Shown piece by piece: positions 6,300-13,716 of a DNA stretch of 13,743 nucleotides (positions are counted from its first letter, which is position 1; the number at the start of each line of letters is the position of its first letter). Source of the stretch: JAVBOP01 sp031550405 (GTDB taxonomy: Bacteria > Bacteroidota > Ignavibacteria > Kapaibacteriales > UBA2268); NCBI GenBank assembly GCA_031550405.1, contig JAVBOP010000011.1, positions 1-13,743 on the forward strand, read 5' to 3'. The notes beneath the pieces are model-generated. The model ran no database searches, was not told the origin of the DNA, and worked only from the letters and a program-made list of their open reading frames with translations. Position numbers and translations under genes: made by a program.

Positions 6300-7787
6300 A
6301 TGAAAGCAATATACTTGTTAGCGCTAACGATTTTTATATTCGTGTCGAATATAGCATTAGCGCAATCGGATGAAAATAAAGATACGAAAGACAGTACAAT
6401 TGTGGTGCAGTCGAATGCCGATCGTGAAATCCTCAATAGACCTGTGGAGTATTATGATTTTTATACATACAGGCTGGCACCTAATGCCAAGGATACCATC
6501 CTTGCCGTAAGGAAGCCGACAAGCTTCTGGTATGGCATATTTGGCGGTCCGAACTTTGATTATACTCTTGGAGACTTGTTTAGCAAGCAACGTCCGGATG
6601 CTCCAATAGACGGCATAGAGAATCAGGTTGTGGATTTCCATAATACTCTTGGGTATGGCTATTTCATCGGTGCAATGGCTGAATACACGCCTATTGACAG
6701 TTATTTCGGATTTGGATTAAAGGTGGCGGCATTTGATAAATATATTGCCAATTCTCCATCGGATGCTATGGGCAGGTTCAATGTAGAGTATAATATGTAC
6801 TCCAATGTAACATATCTGACCCTTTCGCCATTTGCCAGATATACCATTCCCAAACTGGGCGGGCTATATCTTTCTGGCGGCATAGATGTTGCCATTAATA
6901 CAGGCTCTGAATTTACGCAGACCTCCAATTTTGAAAATACAGGCGATATAGACCATGTTTACAACATATATCCTATTGACCCTAAGACGAGATATGGCAT
7001 TAGCTTGGGCTTGGGCTACGATTTCTTTATGGCAGATTTCTTTTCGGGCAACAACAGGGTCAGATTTACACCTTTTGTTGATTTGAGGGCAGCAACTGAT
7101 ATGGTTACATCATACAGCTCCAACTGGAGTGATGTCGGCATAAGAGTGGGCGTCCAGTTGAAGCTGTCGCATGACAAGGTACTATATGATACTTTGGAGT
7201 ATAAGTATGAAGAAAGAGGTCCAGTGCTTGCTGCAACTATTCAGAACGAAGTCGGCATAGAATATCCGGGATTTGTGAGCGTAGGCGAAGCTCCCATGAT
7301 AAATCTATCTACTGTTACACTGCCGCCGGCAGAGGATACAACGGCACTTGAACCGCCAGCGCCTGTTGAAGTGGCGGTGAAAATGGGAACTCCGCAAGAG
7401 GTTGAGACTACTACGGCAATAGAAACCAAAACGGCAGTCAAATACGATTCTCCGCTTGTATTGAACTATGCAACCTCAACATCAGCGCAATTGACCGATG
7501 CAATGAAAACAGAACTGGATGCGGTTGCTAAATTTTTAAAAGAGAATCCCAATGCTATTGTCAGGCTTGAAGGGCACTCGGATAATAGAGGTTCGCGTGA
7601 TGAGAACGAGAGCAGAGCAAGAGCAAGAGCGCAAACAGCTATGAACTATCTTATGCGGCAAGGCATACCGCAAGGCAGGATATTTGCCAATAGCCGCGGT
7701 TCGCTTGTGCCTGTTGCCGAGAATGATACCGAAGCTGGACGCCGTAAAAACAGAAGGCTTGAGATTCTTATCCAGCGTTCAAGATAA
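6300..7787 (+). CDS. OmpA-family outer membrane protein
   Basis: The 495-aa product has a signal peptide (residues 1-21, ending IALAQ), a region of about 70-290 rich in aromatic, alternating residues consistent with a membrane beta-barrel, a Pro/Thr/Glu-rich linker (about 318-380) and a C-terminal OmpA domain. The OmpA domain shows GHSDNRG (425-431) and NRRLEI (484-489). D428 and R443, 15 residues apart, fit the Asp/Arg pair that binds the diaminopimelate of peptidoglycan in OmpA proteins. The usual LS before the second helix is replaced by an Arg/Ala-rich run (RARARA), so the helix is unusually basic. The protein likely anchors the outer membrane to the cell wall; the barrel might also have a pore or adhesion role. 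It appears monocistronic, with the inverted-repeat region directly after its stop codon. Confidence 0.88.
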   Translation: MKAIYLLALTIFIFVSNIALAQSDENKDTKDSTIVVQSNADREILNRPVEYYDFYTYRLAPNAKDTILAVRKPTSFWYGIFGGPNFDYTLGDLFSKQRPDAPIDGIENQVVDFHNTLGYGYFIGAMAEYTPIDSYFGFGLKVAAFDKYIANSPSDAMGRFNVEYNMYSNVTYLTLSPFARYTIPKLGGLYLSGGIDVAINTGSEFTQTSNFENTGDIDHVYNIYPIDPKTRYGISLGLGYDFFMADFFSGNNRVRFTPFVDLRAATDMVTSYSSNWSDVGIRVGVQLKLSHDKVLYDTLEYKYEERGPVLAATIQNEVGIEYPGFVSVGEAPMINLSTVTLPPAEDTTALEPPAPVEVAVKMGTPQEVETTTAIETKTAVKYDSPLVLNYATSTSAQLTDAMKTELDAVAKFLKENPNAIVRLEGHSDNRGSRDENESRARARAQTAMNYLMRQGIPQGRIFANSRGSLVPVAENDTEAGRRKNRRLEILIQRSR

Positions 7788-7853
7788 TATTGATACCCAA
7801 CAGTTATCAATATGTGTCAATTAATCAAGTGGATTAATGTTTTATCATAACCT

Positions 7854-7898
7854 ACCCCGTCAGTAGAAGCGACTGCCACCCCTTCAGGGAAGGGGAAT
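7854..7898 (-). repeat. Double-hairpin dispersed repeat, copy B (inverted)
   Basis: Read on the - strand it starts ATTCCCC and ends ACGGGGT. Hairpin 1 is a 7-bp stem, CCCCTTC/GAAGGGG (7879-7885 and 7889-7895). Hairpin 2 is CAGT/ACTG (7861-7864 and 7872-7875). Orientation is opposite to copies A and C. Confidence 0.75.
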
Positions 7899-7930
7899 AT
7901 ATAACATTATGTAAATTTGGCGCTTACGCC

Positions 7931-7976
7931 ATTCCCCTCTTGTAGAGGGGTGCTGCGAAGCAGCGGGGTGTTTTTT
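7931..7976 (+). repeat. Double-hairpin dispersed repeat, copy C, with terminator-like T tract
   Basis: Starts ATTCCCC. Hairpin 1 is CCCCTCT-TGT-AGAGGGG (7934-7950); hairpin 2 is GCTGC-GAA-GCAGC (7952-7964), followed by GGGGTG and six T residues (7971-7976). The two stems plus T tract could end transcription of the OmpA-family gene, although the T tract is separated from the last stem by six bases. Confidence 0.75.
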
Positions 7977-8069
7977 AGTATTGCATATTAAATTAAAAGT
8001 TGATAACTGTTTGGTATTAATCAAAAGCAATATATTTATTAAAAAAAATTAATAATTAGTCGAATATGA

Positions 8070-8098
8070 TTGTTCATTTTTGTTTTAATATAAATTTA
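8070..8098 (+). promoter_or_regulatory. Candidate promoter of the response regulator-kinase operon
   Basis: TTG at 8070-8072, an 18-nt spacer and TAAATTTA at 8091-8098 (one mismatch to TAnnTTTG) lie 17 nt before the start codon, predicting a very short leader of about 10 nt. Confidence 0.35.
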
Positions 8099-8115
8099 AA
8101 TTAATTGGATAGATA

Positions 8116-8478
8116 ATGAAAGACATTTGTGTAATTGAAGATAATGCTTCAATAAGGAAATTATTTTGCACGATACTGAAAAAATCAGGCTATGGAACGT
8201 TTGATTTTGCGGATGGTGCTTCGGCGGTTTCTTGGCTCGAATCGCATAAACCTGATTTAATAATTATGGATATTCTGCTTCCGGATATAAATGGCACGGA
8301 GCTTTTTTCTATTATCCATAATATTGCCGGATTGCAGGAGTTGCCTGTAATTGCGATAACAGGCTTTACCTCGTCGCAGGACAGGGAAAATTTTATTTCG
8401 CTTGGATTTAAGTCCTATCTATCCAAGCCGATTAATACAGCGGTATTAGTAGAAGAAGTTAAAAAAATCATTGGGTAA
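8116..8478 (+). CDS. Single-domain response regulator (receiver only)
   Basis: The 120-aa protein is a complete CheY-like receiver domain with no output domain. The acidic pair E8/D9, the phospho-acceptor D52 (in IIMDILLPD), the conserved Thr T82 (AITG) and K104 (SKPI) are all present, so it should accept a phosphoryl group. Such proteins act as shuttles in phosphorelays (Spo0F- or DivK-like) or by binding partners directly. The kinase-like gene starts 32 bp downstream on the same strand with no terminator between, so the two form an operon and are probably partners. The start fits the usual receiver N-terminus (KDICVIEDN). The DNA- or motor-binding target is unknown. Confidence 0.9.
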   Translation: MKDICVIEDNASIRKLFCTILKKSGYGTFDFADGASAVSWLESHKPDLIIMDILLPDINGTELFSIIHNIAGLQELPVIAITGFTSSQDRENFISLGFKSYLSKPINTAVLVEEVKKIIG

Positions 8479-8510
8479 TTAAATAAATTTTTGTTAAGAG
8501 AGATAAATAT

Positions 8511-10718
8511 ATGTCAAAACCAAACGATAGTTTTGAAGCAGTAATCAAGCAAGCGTCTAAAAAGAAAAGCATAATTTTTGACTTGAAAAAGACATGGCCT
8601 GCTTATATTGTTCTCATTATTTTAGTTATATCCAGCTTTGCAATAAAGAACTTTGCAAAAAACAGCGTGATGTCTGACATGCAGGTTGAATTTGATAAAT
8701 CCTGTACATCGGTTATTACAAGGGTGAACAATCAGTATGAGCGGACACATCAGGTTATCGCTTCAACTCAAGGCTTATACTATGAAAATGTACAGGTTGT
8801 GCGTGATTATTTCGAGCTTTATGGAGCTGTGCCTGTAAAAACATATCCATTCATTATATGTATGGCATTTGCGCCGAAAGTGCTTTATGCAGACTGGCCG
8901 CTTTTCCATTACAATGCTCTTTCAGAAGGCTACTGGACTTACGATTTGTATCCGCCAGGCGTACGGGAATATTATTATCCTGCCGAACACCTTGTAAATT
9001 TTGAAAGGAACAGGCACAGGCTGGCTTATGATTATGCTACTGATTCTGTAATACATAAGGCTATAGATATGGCAATGGACGGCAACAAAATCACATCAAC
9101 CGAATTTTATAATATTCGTCCAGATACTTTGTCGTTTGCTCTTATTGCCCCGATATACAAGAAGGATACAGATTATTCTACTCCCGAAGCAAGAAAGGCA
9201 AATTTCTTTGGCTCGCTTGTAATGGAGGTAAATTCCAGCCTGTTTTTTGGCAGTGCTATTGCTGGCGCCGGCGAGGAAGAAAAATCGTTCCCATCGGATA
9301 CATCGCTTGTCTTTTCTTTTGCCGATACGGATTCGAAAGGCAGAGAAAATACTATCTATAAATCAAGCAACTATTCGATATTTGAGGGAAACAAATATTC
9401 TCCGCTGTTGACTTCGGAAATTTCCGTGCAAATAGCCAACAGAAATATCACGGCAAGGTTTGTTACCGTTCCCAATTTTGGCGGCTCGGTTCAGGCAAAT
9501 GTTCCGATACTTGCCTTTGCCGCATCATTATTAATAAGCATTATAGCATTTCTATTAATCATCATGCTGCTGACTCAGAAAGCACGTGCCGAAGAAATTG
9601 CCGAAAAGATGACTGCATCGCAAAAAAGGATATTGGATACTTCAAAAGATATTATTGCCGTGCTTTCAATGGAAGGCAAATGGCTGTCGATGAATCCTGT
9701 ATCTGTCGAACTGCTGGGAGTTGAGCCGCATCAAGCTATCGGCACTAAAATATTTGATTATTTCTTGAATCAAAAAGATGCAAGCCTTTGGAACTCCATA
9801 ATCAATACAAATGATAACAGGCGTACGGATATTCAGTTCAAAGCTGATAATGAGTTTGGCTTCAAGTGGATTAGCTGGGACTTCACAGTCTCGAAAGAAG
9901 ACCAGATGGTATATGCCATCGGACGTGATGTTTCACTCGAAAAGCAAGTTGAAAAAGAAGCAAGATGCCGTTCCAAGCAAATCGAACTGGCTGAATGTTA
10001 TGCTCAGGAAGCATCAATTACAAAGAATTACTTAATGCTAAAGCTCAGCCATGAATTGCGCAACCAATTGACAAGTGTTATGGGATATTTGCAGCTTATT
10101 GGCGATAGAGCATACGAGAGTGAAGATGAATTGAAATCGTTTGTTGACAGCGCTTTTGAGAGTTCGGAGAATGCGTTCACGTTTATATCCGACGCTTCTG
10201 AAGCCGCAATAGGCAATGGCGATTCAATGAAGAAAATGGCAGTGCATAAGCTTAAAGATACTTTGTCCACTGCTTCCGATAAGTATTTCGCGCAAACTAA
10301 AAACATTGTAAAAATAAATTATAACAACGATGTCAAAGTGGCGCATGTGGTAGCTGATATTGATATATTGCAGCAGGTTTGGGATAAATTATTCCAGATT
10401 TTGAGCAATGACGATTCTAATTTGGAGATAAGTCTGACAGCAACGGAAAATAATTTTGAAGGGGTAACAGAAATATTAATAGAAGCCCCAAGCTATCCTG
10501 ATTTATCAAGGTTAGCTGCAATGTACAATTCCCAGCCTCAAGCTGTTATTGAAAATCTAAAGTCAGATGTCAATGATACCTTATTGAATATTGCCCAAAT
10601 TGCCTCGTACATTTCTGTGATGATGGGTGCGTTTACAATTGAAATTCTGGACGAAGGCGCTAAGAGCTACGTTGCAATAACGCTCCCGCTTGTTGATAAG
10701 ACGCAGCACGAGGCATAA
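8511..10718 (+). CDS. CHASE-PAS membrane histidine kinase-like protein with degenerate ATPase domain
   Basis: The 735-aa protein has a first membrane helix (about 30-47), a periplasmic CHASE sensor domain (about 55-275, with GLYYENVQVVRDYF and YYYPAEHL), a second helix (about 330-354), a PAS domain (about 368-475) and a DHp domain with H-box LSHELRNQL, where H514 is the phospho-acceptor. E515 and N518 fit the ExxT/N residues used by HisKA proteins for phosphatase action. The C-terminal domain aligns by position with HATPase_c but lacks its motifs: the N-box Asn positions are K626 and I630 (VWDKLFQILS), no DxGxG G1 box appears around 655-670, and no GLGL G2 box around 690-707. It still ends in the typical ITLPL strand. 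Autophosphorylation is therefore doubtful; it may be a phosphotransferase or phosphatase for the upstream receiver. AGAGAG at 8498-8503 may help ribosome binding. Confidence 0.85.
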   Translation: MSKPNDSFEAVIKQASKKKSIIFDLKKTWPAYIVLIILVISSFAIKNFAKNSVMSDMQVEFDKSCTSVITRVNNQYERTHQVIASTQGLYYENVQVVRDYFELYGAVPVKTYPFIICMAFAPKVLYADWPLFHYNALSEGYWTYDLYPPGVREYYYPAEHLVNFERNRHRLAYDYATDSVIHKAIDMAMDGNKITSTEFYNIRPDTLSFALIAPIYKKDTDYSTPEARKANFFGSLVMEVNSSLFFGSAIAGAGEEEKSFPSDTSLVFSFADTDSKGRENTIYKSSNYSIFEGNKYSPLLTSEISVQIANRNITARFVTVPNFGGSVQANVPILAFAASLLISIIAFLLIIMLLTQKARAEEIAEKMTASQKRILDTSKDIIAVLSMEGKWLSMNPVSVELLGVEPHQAIGTKIFDYFLNQKDASLWNSIINTNDNRRTDIQFKADNEFGFKWISWDFTVSKEDQMVYAIGRDVSLEKQVEKEARCRSKQIELAECYAQEASITKNYLMLKLSHELRNQLTSVMGYLQLIGDRAYESEDELKSFVDSAFESSENAFTFISDASEAAIGNGDSMKKMAVHKLKDTLSTASDKYFAQTKNIVKINYNNDVKVAHVVADIDILQQVWDKLFQILSNDDSNLEISLTATENNFEGVTEILIEAPSYPDLSRLAAMYNSQPQAVIENLKSDVNDTLLNIAQIASYISVMMGAFTIEILDEGAKSYVAITLPLVDKTQHEA

Positions 10719-10745
10719 ATCTCATTTACTGCAATCAAGCAAAAC

Positions 10746-10778
10746 AGGGTTCTCATTCTCAACGGGAACCCTTTTTTT
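10746..10778 (+). terminator. Rho-independent terminator after the kinase-like gene
   Basis: A 9-bp stem, AGGGTTCTC (10746-10754) with GGGAACCCT (10764-10772), one G-T pair, is followed by a run of T to 10778. It lies between convergent genes; on the - strand the same hairpin is followed only by GTTTTG, so it could weakly serve priA too. Confidence 0.85.
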
Positions 10779-10861
10779 ATCCTTATGATTTATTTTCATA
10801 AATAGGCGGAGCTGCCGCTTTTTCAGATTAAATTATCTCGAAAAATTCAAATCTTTATGCA

Positions 10862-13387
10862 TTAAAAGCTGGAAAAGGAGTCGATATCTATTTTGATGCG
10901 AACTGCCGAATTTGCTGTGTTTTTGTTGTACTGCTCCAATGCAGATGCTATAACATAGCGCAGATATTTGCCTGCAGCATCAGCGGATTTATCGCTTTTT
11001 ACAACAACCTGCTGGCGGAATCTATTGTTCAGCTTTGCTATGGGTGGCGGCTGGGGCAAATAAAATTTAAGTGATTGATGGTGCTTAAGTTGCGAAAAAA
11101 AACTCTGTGCATGTTGCATTGCCTTTTCCTCGTCTAATGATGAAAACTCTATTACACAAAAACGTGTAAACGGAGGAAATTGCGAGGTAGCGCGTTTGGC
11201 AATCTCAATATTGTAAAAATCTATAAAGTCGTTTTTTATAACAGAGTTAATTGCATAGGCGTGTGGCTGAAACGTCTGTATTATTACCTCGCCCTGCTTT
11301 TCGCTATTACGCCCCGCGCGCCCCGCTACCTGGGATAAAAGCTGAAAAGTCCGCTCGTTTGCACGAAAATCAGGCAATTGCAATTGTATATCTGCATTTA
11401 TTACGCCAACAAGCGTAACTCTGTCAAAATCCAAGCCTTTAGCAACCATTTGCGTCCCAATCAAAATATCACTGCCGCCATTAGCAAATTGCTGCAATAT
11501 TTTTCGGTGCGCCCCTTTAGCACCAGCCGTATCAAGGTCCAAGCGCACAATATTTGCCTCAACGTTCTCCGAAGCCAATATGGAGTGCAAATCCTCTTCT
11601 ATTCGCTGCGTGCCTCGTCCAATTCGACCAAGCGATGTGCCGCCGCAAACATCACAAATATGAATTATTTTTAATGTATATCCGCAATAATGGCAGCGCA
11701 AGGTTTGATTTATCTGATGAAATGTAAGCGATATGCTGCAATGCTTGCACTGCGGGATAGCGCCGCAATCCTTGCATTCAATAAAGTTTGAAAATCCACG
11801 CTTGTTTTGCAATAAAATGACGCCTTCTTTTCGACTGATTTTTTCTTTGATTTTATCTATCAATTCTCTTGAAAATCCGTGTATCACCTGTCCAGAAGTA
11901 TTAGCGCTGCGCATATCAATTAATTTTATTTTAGGCAATTCTGCCTTATCCGCCCGTTTCTTTATTTCAAGCCGCTTGATTTTGCCATGCTCGCTATTAA
12001 AATAAGTCTCCATAGAAGGCGTAGCCGAACCCAAAATAATAGCAGCATTTTCAATTTTCGCACGCACCATCGCACAGTCACGAGCCTGATAATACGGCGC
12101 CGGACTGCTCTGCTTATAACTGCTTTCGTGTTCCTCATCAACAATAATCAGCCCCAAATTTTTCAGCGGTGCAAACAAAGCAGAACGGGCGCCAATCACA
12201 ATTTGCGAATGACCGCTATGAACAGCATTCCACGAATCAAAGCGCTCGGCATCGGACATTTTGCTGTGAAAAACAGAAATTTTTTGAGGAAATACAATCT
12301 CAAATCTATCAATAAGTTGCGGCGTCAGCGAAATTTCAGGCACCAGAAGCAAAGCAGATTTGCCCATAGAAATTGCTTTTTCAATTGCGTGAATGTAGAT
12401 TAGTGTTTTTCCACTGCCTGTAACTCCATGTAACAAATATGGCTTAAACGAATTGCCTTCCATTCCTGCGTCGATTTCCCTGACGCAAAATAATTGCTCA
12501 TCTGTTAATTTTAAAACCGCCTCATTTTTGGTCGCAAGCTTATCTATGTTGGATTTTCTGGCATTTCTATTTACAGGTATATCAACAATATTTATTAATT
12601 TTTTTTTAATTAACGAGTTTACAACAGACAGGCTTGTGTCTATTTTTAATTTTATATCTGTCAACAAAACTGGTGCATTAATATTTGCATTATTAATTAA
12701 TAAAAAACTAATAATCGCTGATTGTTTTGGAGATTTTTTATCAAGAAAATTCAGAGTATTTATTAATTTTTCTTTATCATTCATCAACTCATCATTCAAA
12801 TATATTGCCTTTTGAATTTTAGATTTAATATTTTTTGCTTGAAATTCAAAAGCAATTAAGTTCCTTTCTAATAAATAGGTTATATGATAATGTATGTTGT
12901 TTATTTCTAATTTTTTTTCAAGATATTCAAGCGTAAATGCCGAAGTATTATTCAGCAGAAAATCCATTATTTTATACCGCGTCGGATTATTCCGATATAT
13001 TTCTTGAATCGCTTGTTCACTGGTTTCCCGCACCGGCAGAATGCGCATGATAGTTTTGGGAGAAATGCCCGCAGGAATAGCCGCCTTAACGGTTTCACCG
13101 ATTGGCGAGATATAATATGTCGAAATCCACTGCAAAAAATTCAGCATTTTTGCATCAAACACAGGTTTGGCGTCCAGTACTTCAACAATATCTCGTATCT
13201 TATTTAAATTATTGGAATTATCAGATTCAAACTGTTCGAAAACTACACCCGTCAAATTGCGCTTGTTGTTTCCAAATGTTACAAGCACACGACAGCCTGT
13301 TAGGTTTTCATTTGTAGCAAAGCGATAAGTAAATAAAGTATTTAGCGGAACGGGCAATGCTATTTTCAAATAATTATATTTATACAT
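10862..13387 (-). CDS. priA: Primosomal protein N' (PriA replication restart helicase)
   Basis: The 841-aa protein is the 3'-to-5' DNA helicase that recognises stalled forks and reloads the replisome. It opens with the 3'-end-binding domain (LKIALPVPLNTLFTYRF, residues 7-23), followed by a winged-helix region (about 130-275) rich in Asn/Lys/Ile. The helicase core shows Walker A GVTGSGKT (321-328), DEEH (417-420), GSATPSME (453-460) and motif V-VI (GTQMVAKGLDFDR, QVAGRAGR 686-693). Eight Cys (538, 541, 547, 550, 565, 568, 578, 581) form the two zinc sites. It is longer than E. coli PriA (732 aa), mainly from the Asn/Lys-rich stretch around residues 185-290. The start is fixed by the conserved N-terminus. 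It is convergent with the signalling operon and appears monocistronic. Confidence 0.95.
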   Translation of the reverse strand: MYKYNYLKIALPVPLNTLFTYRFATNENLTGCRVLVTFGNNKRNLTGVVFEQFESDNSNNLNKIRDIVEVLDAKPVFDAKMLNFLQWISTYYISPIGETVKAAIPAGISPKTIMRILPVRETSEQAIQEIYRNNPTRYKIMDFLLNNTSAFTLEYLEKKLEINNIHYHITYLLERNLIAFEFQAKNIKSKIQKAIYLNDELMNDKEKLINTLNFLDKKSPKQSAIISFLLINNANINAPVLLTDIKLKIDTSLSVVNSLIKKKLINIVDIPVNRNARKSNIDKLATKNEAVLKLTDEQLFCVREIDAGMEGNSFKPYLLHGVTGSGKTLIYIHAIEKAISMGKSALLLVPEISLTPQLIDRFEIVFPQKISVFHSKMSDAERFDSWNAVHSGHSQIVIGARSALFAPLKNLGLIIVDEEHESSYKQSSPAPYYQARDCAMVRAKIENAAIILGSATPSMETYFNSEHGKIKRLEIKKRADKAELPKIKLIDMRSANTSGQVIHGFSRELIDKIKEKISRKEGVILLQNKRGFSNFIECKDCGAIPQCKHCSISLTFHQINQTLRCHYCGYTLKIIHICDVCGGTSLGRIGRGTQRIEEDLHSILASENVEANIVRLDLDTAGAKGAHRKILQQFANGGSDILIGTQMVAKGLDFDRVTLVGVINADIQLQLPDFRANERTFQLLSQVAGRAGRNSEKQGEVIIQTFQPHAYAINSVIKNDFIDFYNIEIAKRATSQFPPFTRFCVIEFSSLDEEKAMQHAQSFFSQLKHHQSLKFYLPQPPPIAKLNNRFRQQVVVKSDKSADAAGKYLRYVIASALEQYNKNTANSAVRIKIDIDSFSSF

Positions 13388-13390
13388 TTA

Positions 13391-13398
13391 CAAAGATA
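13391..13398 (-). promoter_or_regulatory. Candidate -7 box of priA, 3 bp from the start codon
   Basis: On the - strand this reads TATCTTTG, an exact TAnnTTTG match, and the priA ATG begins 3 bp later. Transcription would start at or next to the A of ATG, giving a leaderless mRNA. No TTG at the right distance upstream is visible. Confidence 0.4.
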
Positions 13399-13470
13399 TA
13401 TAAAAATGTCATAAATACAGATGTTCTATTCAATTATGAATAAACAATATATGATTTCCATAGATAAAAG

Positions 13471-13608
13471 ATGAAAACAAACATAACACCATACTATGCC
13501 AATAAGTTACCCTTTTGGGAAGAACTGACTTTTGAACAGTTAGAAGCAATAGATGAGCTTATAGTGTTTTCACACAAACTCATTTCGATATGCGCCAAAG
13601 GTGTATAG
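13471..13608 (+). CDS. Small hypothetical protein (45 aa), possibly truncated
   Basis: ATG at 13471, preceded by the purine-rich ATAAAAG, opens a 45-codon frame ending in TAG at 13606-13608. The middle (FWEELTFEQLEAIDELIVF) is strongly acidic and would form an amphipathic helix, so it looks protein-coding. I do not recognise a family. It may be the N-terminus of a longer gene whose remainder has been lost. Its 3' end overlaps a - strand frame (13570-13680); at most one end is likely genuine. Confidence 0.35.
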   Translation: MKTNITPYYANKLPFWEELTFEQLEAIDELIVFSHKLISICAKGV

Positions 13609-13680
13609 CCTGCCCGAATAATGCCACTGCTTACCTAATACTATTTTTTTGAGGATTTCAAGCCTGGTTGCTTCAATCAC
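13570..13680 (-). CDS. Possible C-terminal gene remnant or small protein (36 aa from GTG)
   Basis: On the - strand the frame is open from 13707 to a TGA at 13570-13572, with a possible GTG start at 13678-13680. It reads IEATRLEILKKIVLGKQWHY then SGRLYTFGAYRNEF, a protein-like mix with an amphipathic helix followed by an aromatic stretch. A TATATTTG box lies upstream at 13724-13717. No family recognised; absence of ATG and overlap with the + strand frame make it uncertain. Confidence 0.25.
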   Translation of the reverse strand: MIEATRLEILKKIVLGKQWHYSGRLYTFGAYRNEFV

Positions 13681-13716
13681 ATCCGTAGTATCCTCTAAAT
13701 TATTATATTATTACTG

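Larger units (their letters stand above)
7790..8020. repeat. Nested inverted-repeat region, possible MITE-like element
   Basis: Arms at 7790-7810 and 8000-8020 are inverted copies of each other, 21 bases with 19 matching; the identical core is AACAGTTATCAA. They enclose two facing copies of the double-hairpin repeat and a small GC hairpin at 7919-7930 (GGCG-CTTA-CGCC). The left arm starts 3 bp after the OmpA-family stop codon. No coding frame is present, and I see no flanking direct repeat, so transposition is an inference. This accounts for most of the 328-bp gap at 7788-8115. Confidence 0.55.

Noticed and set aside
10804..10823. Second terminator (GCGG-AGCTG-CCGC followed by T5) between the convergent genes
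   Set aside because: The stem is only 4 bp and a much stronger terminator lies 30 bp before it; kept out as unsupported.
11987..12403. 138-codon open frame on the + strand opposite priA, and neighbours at 12453-12815 and 11733-12005
   Set aside because: All lie opposite conserved helicase motifs of priA; the composition is that of reverse-complement shadow frames.
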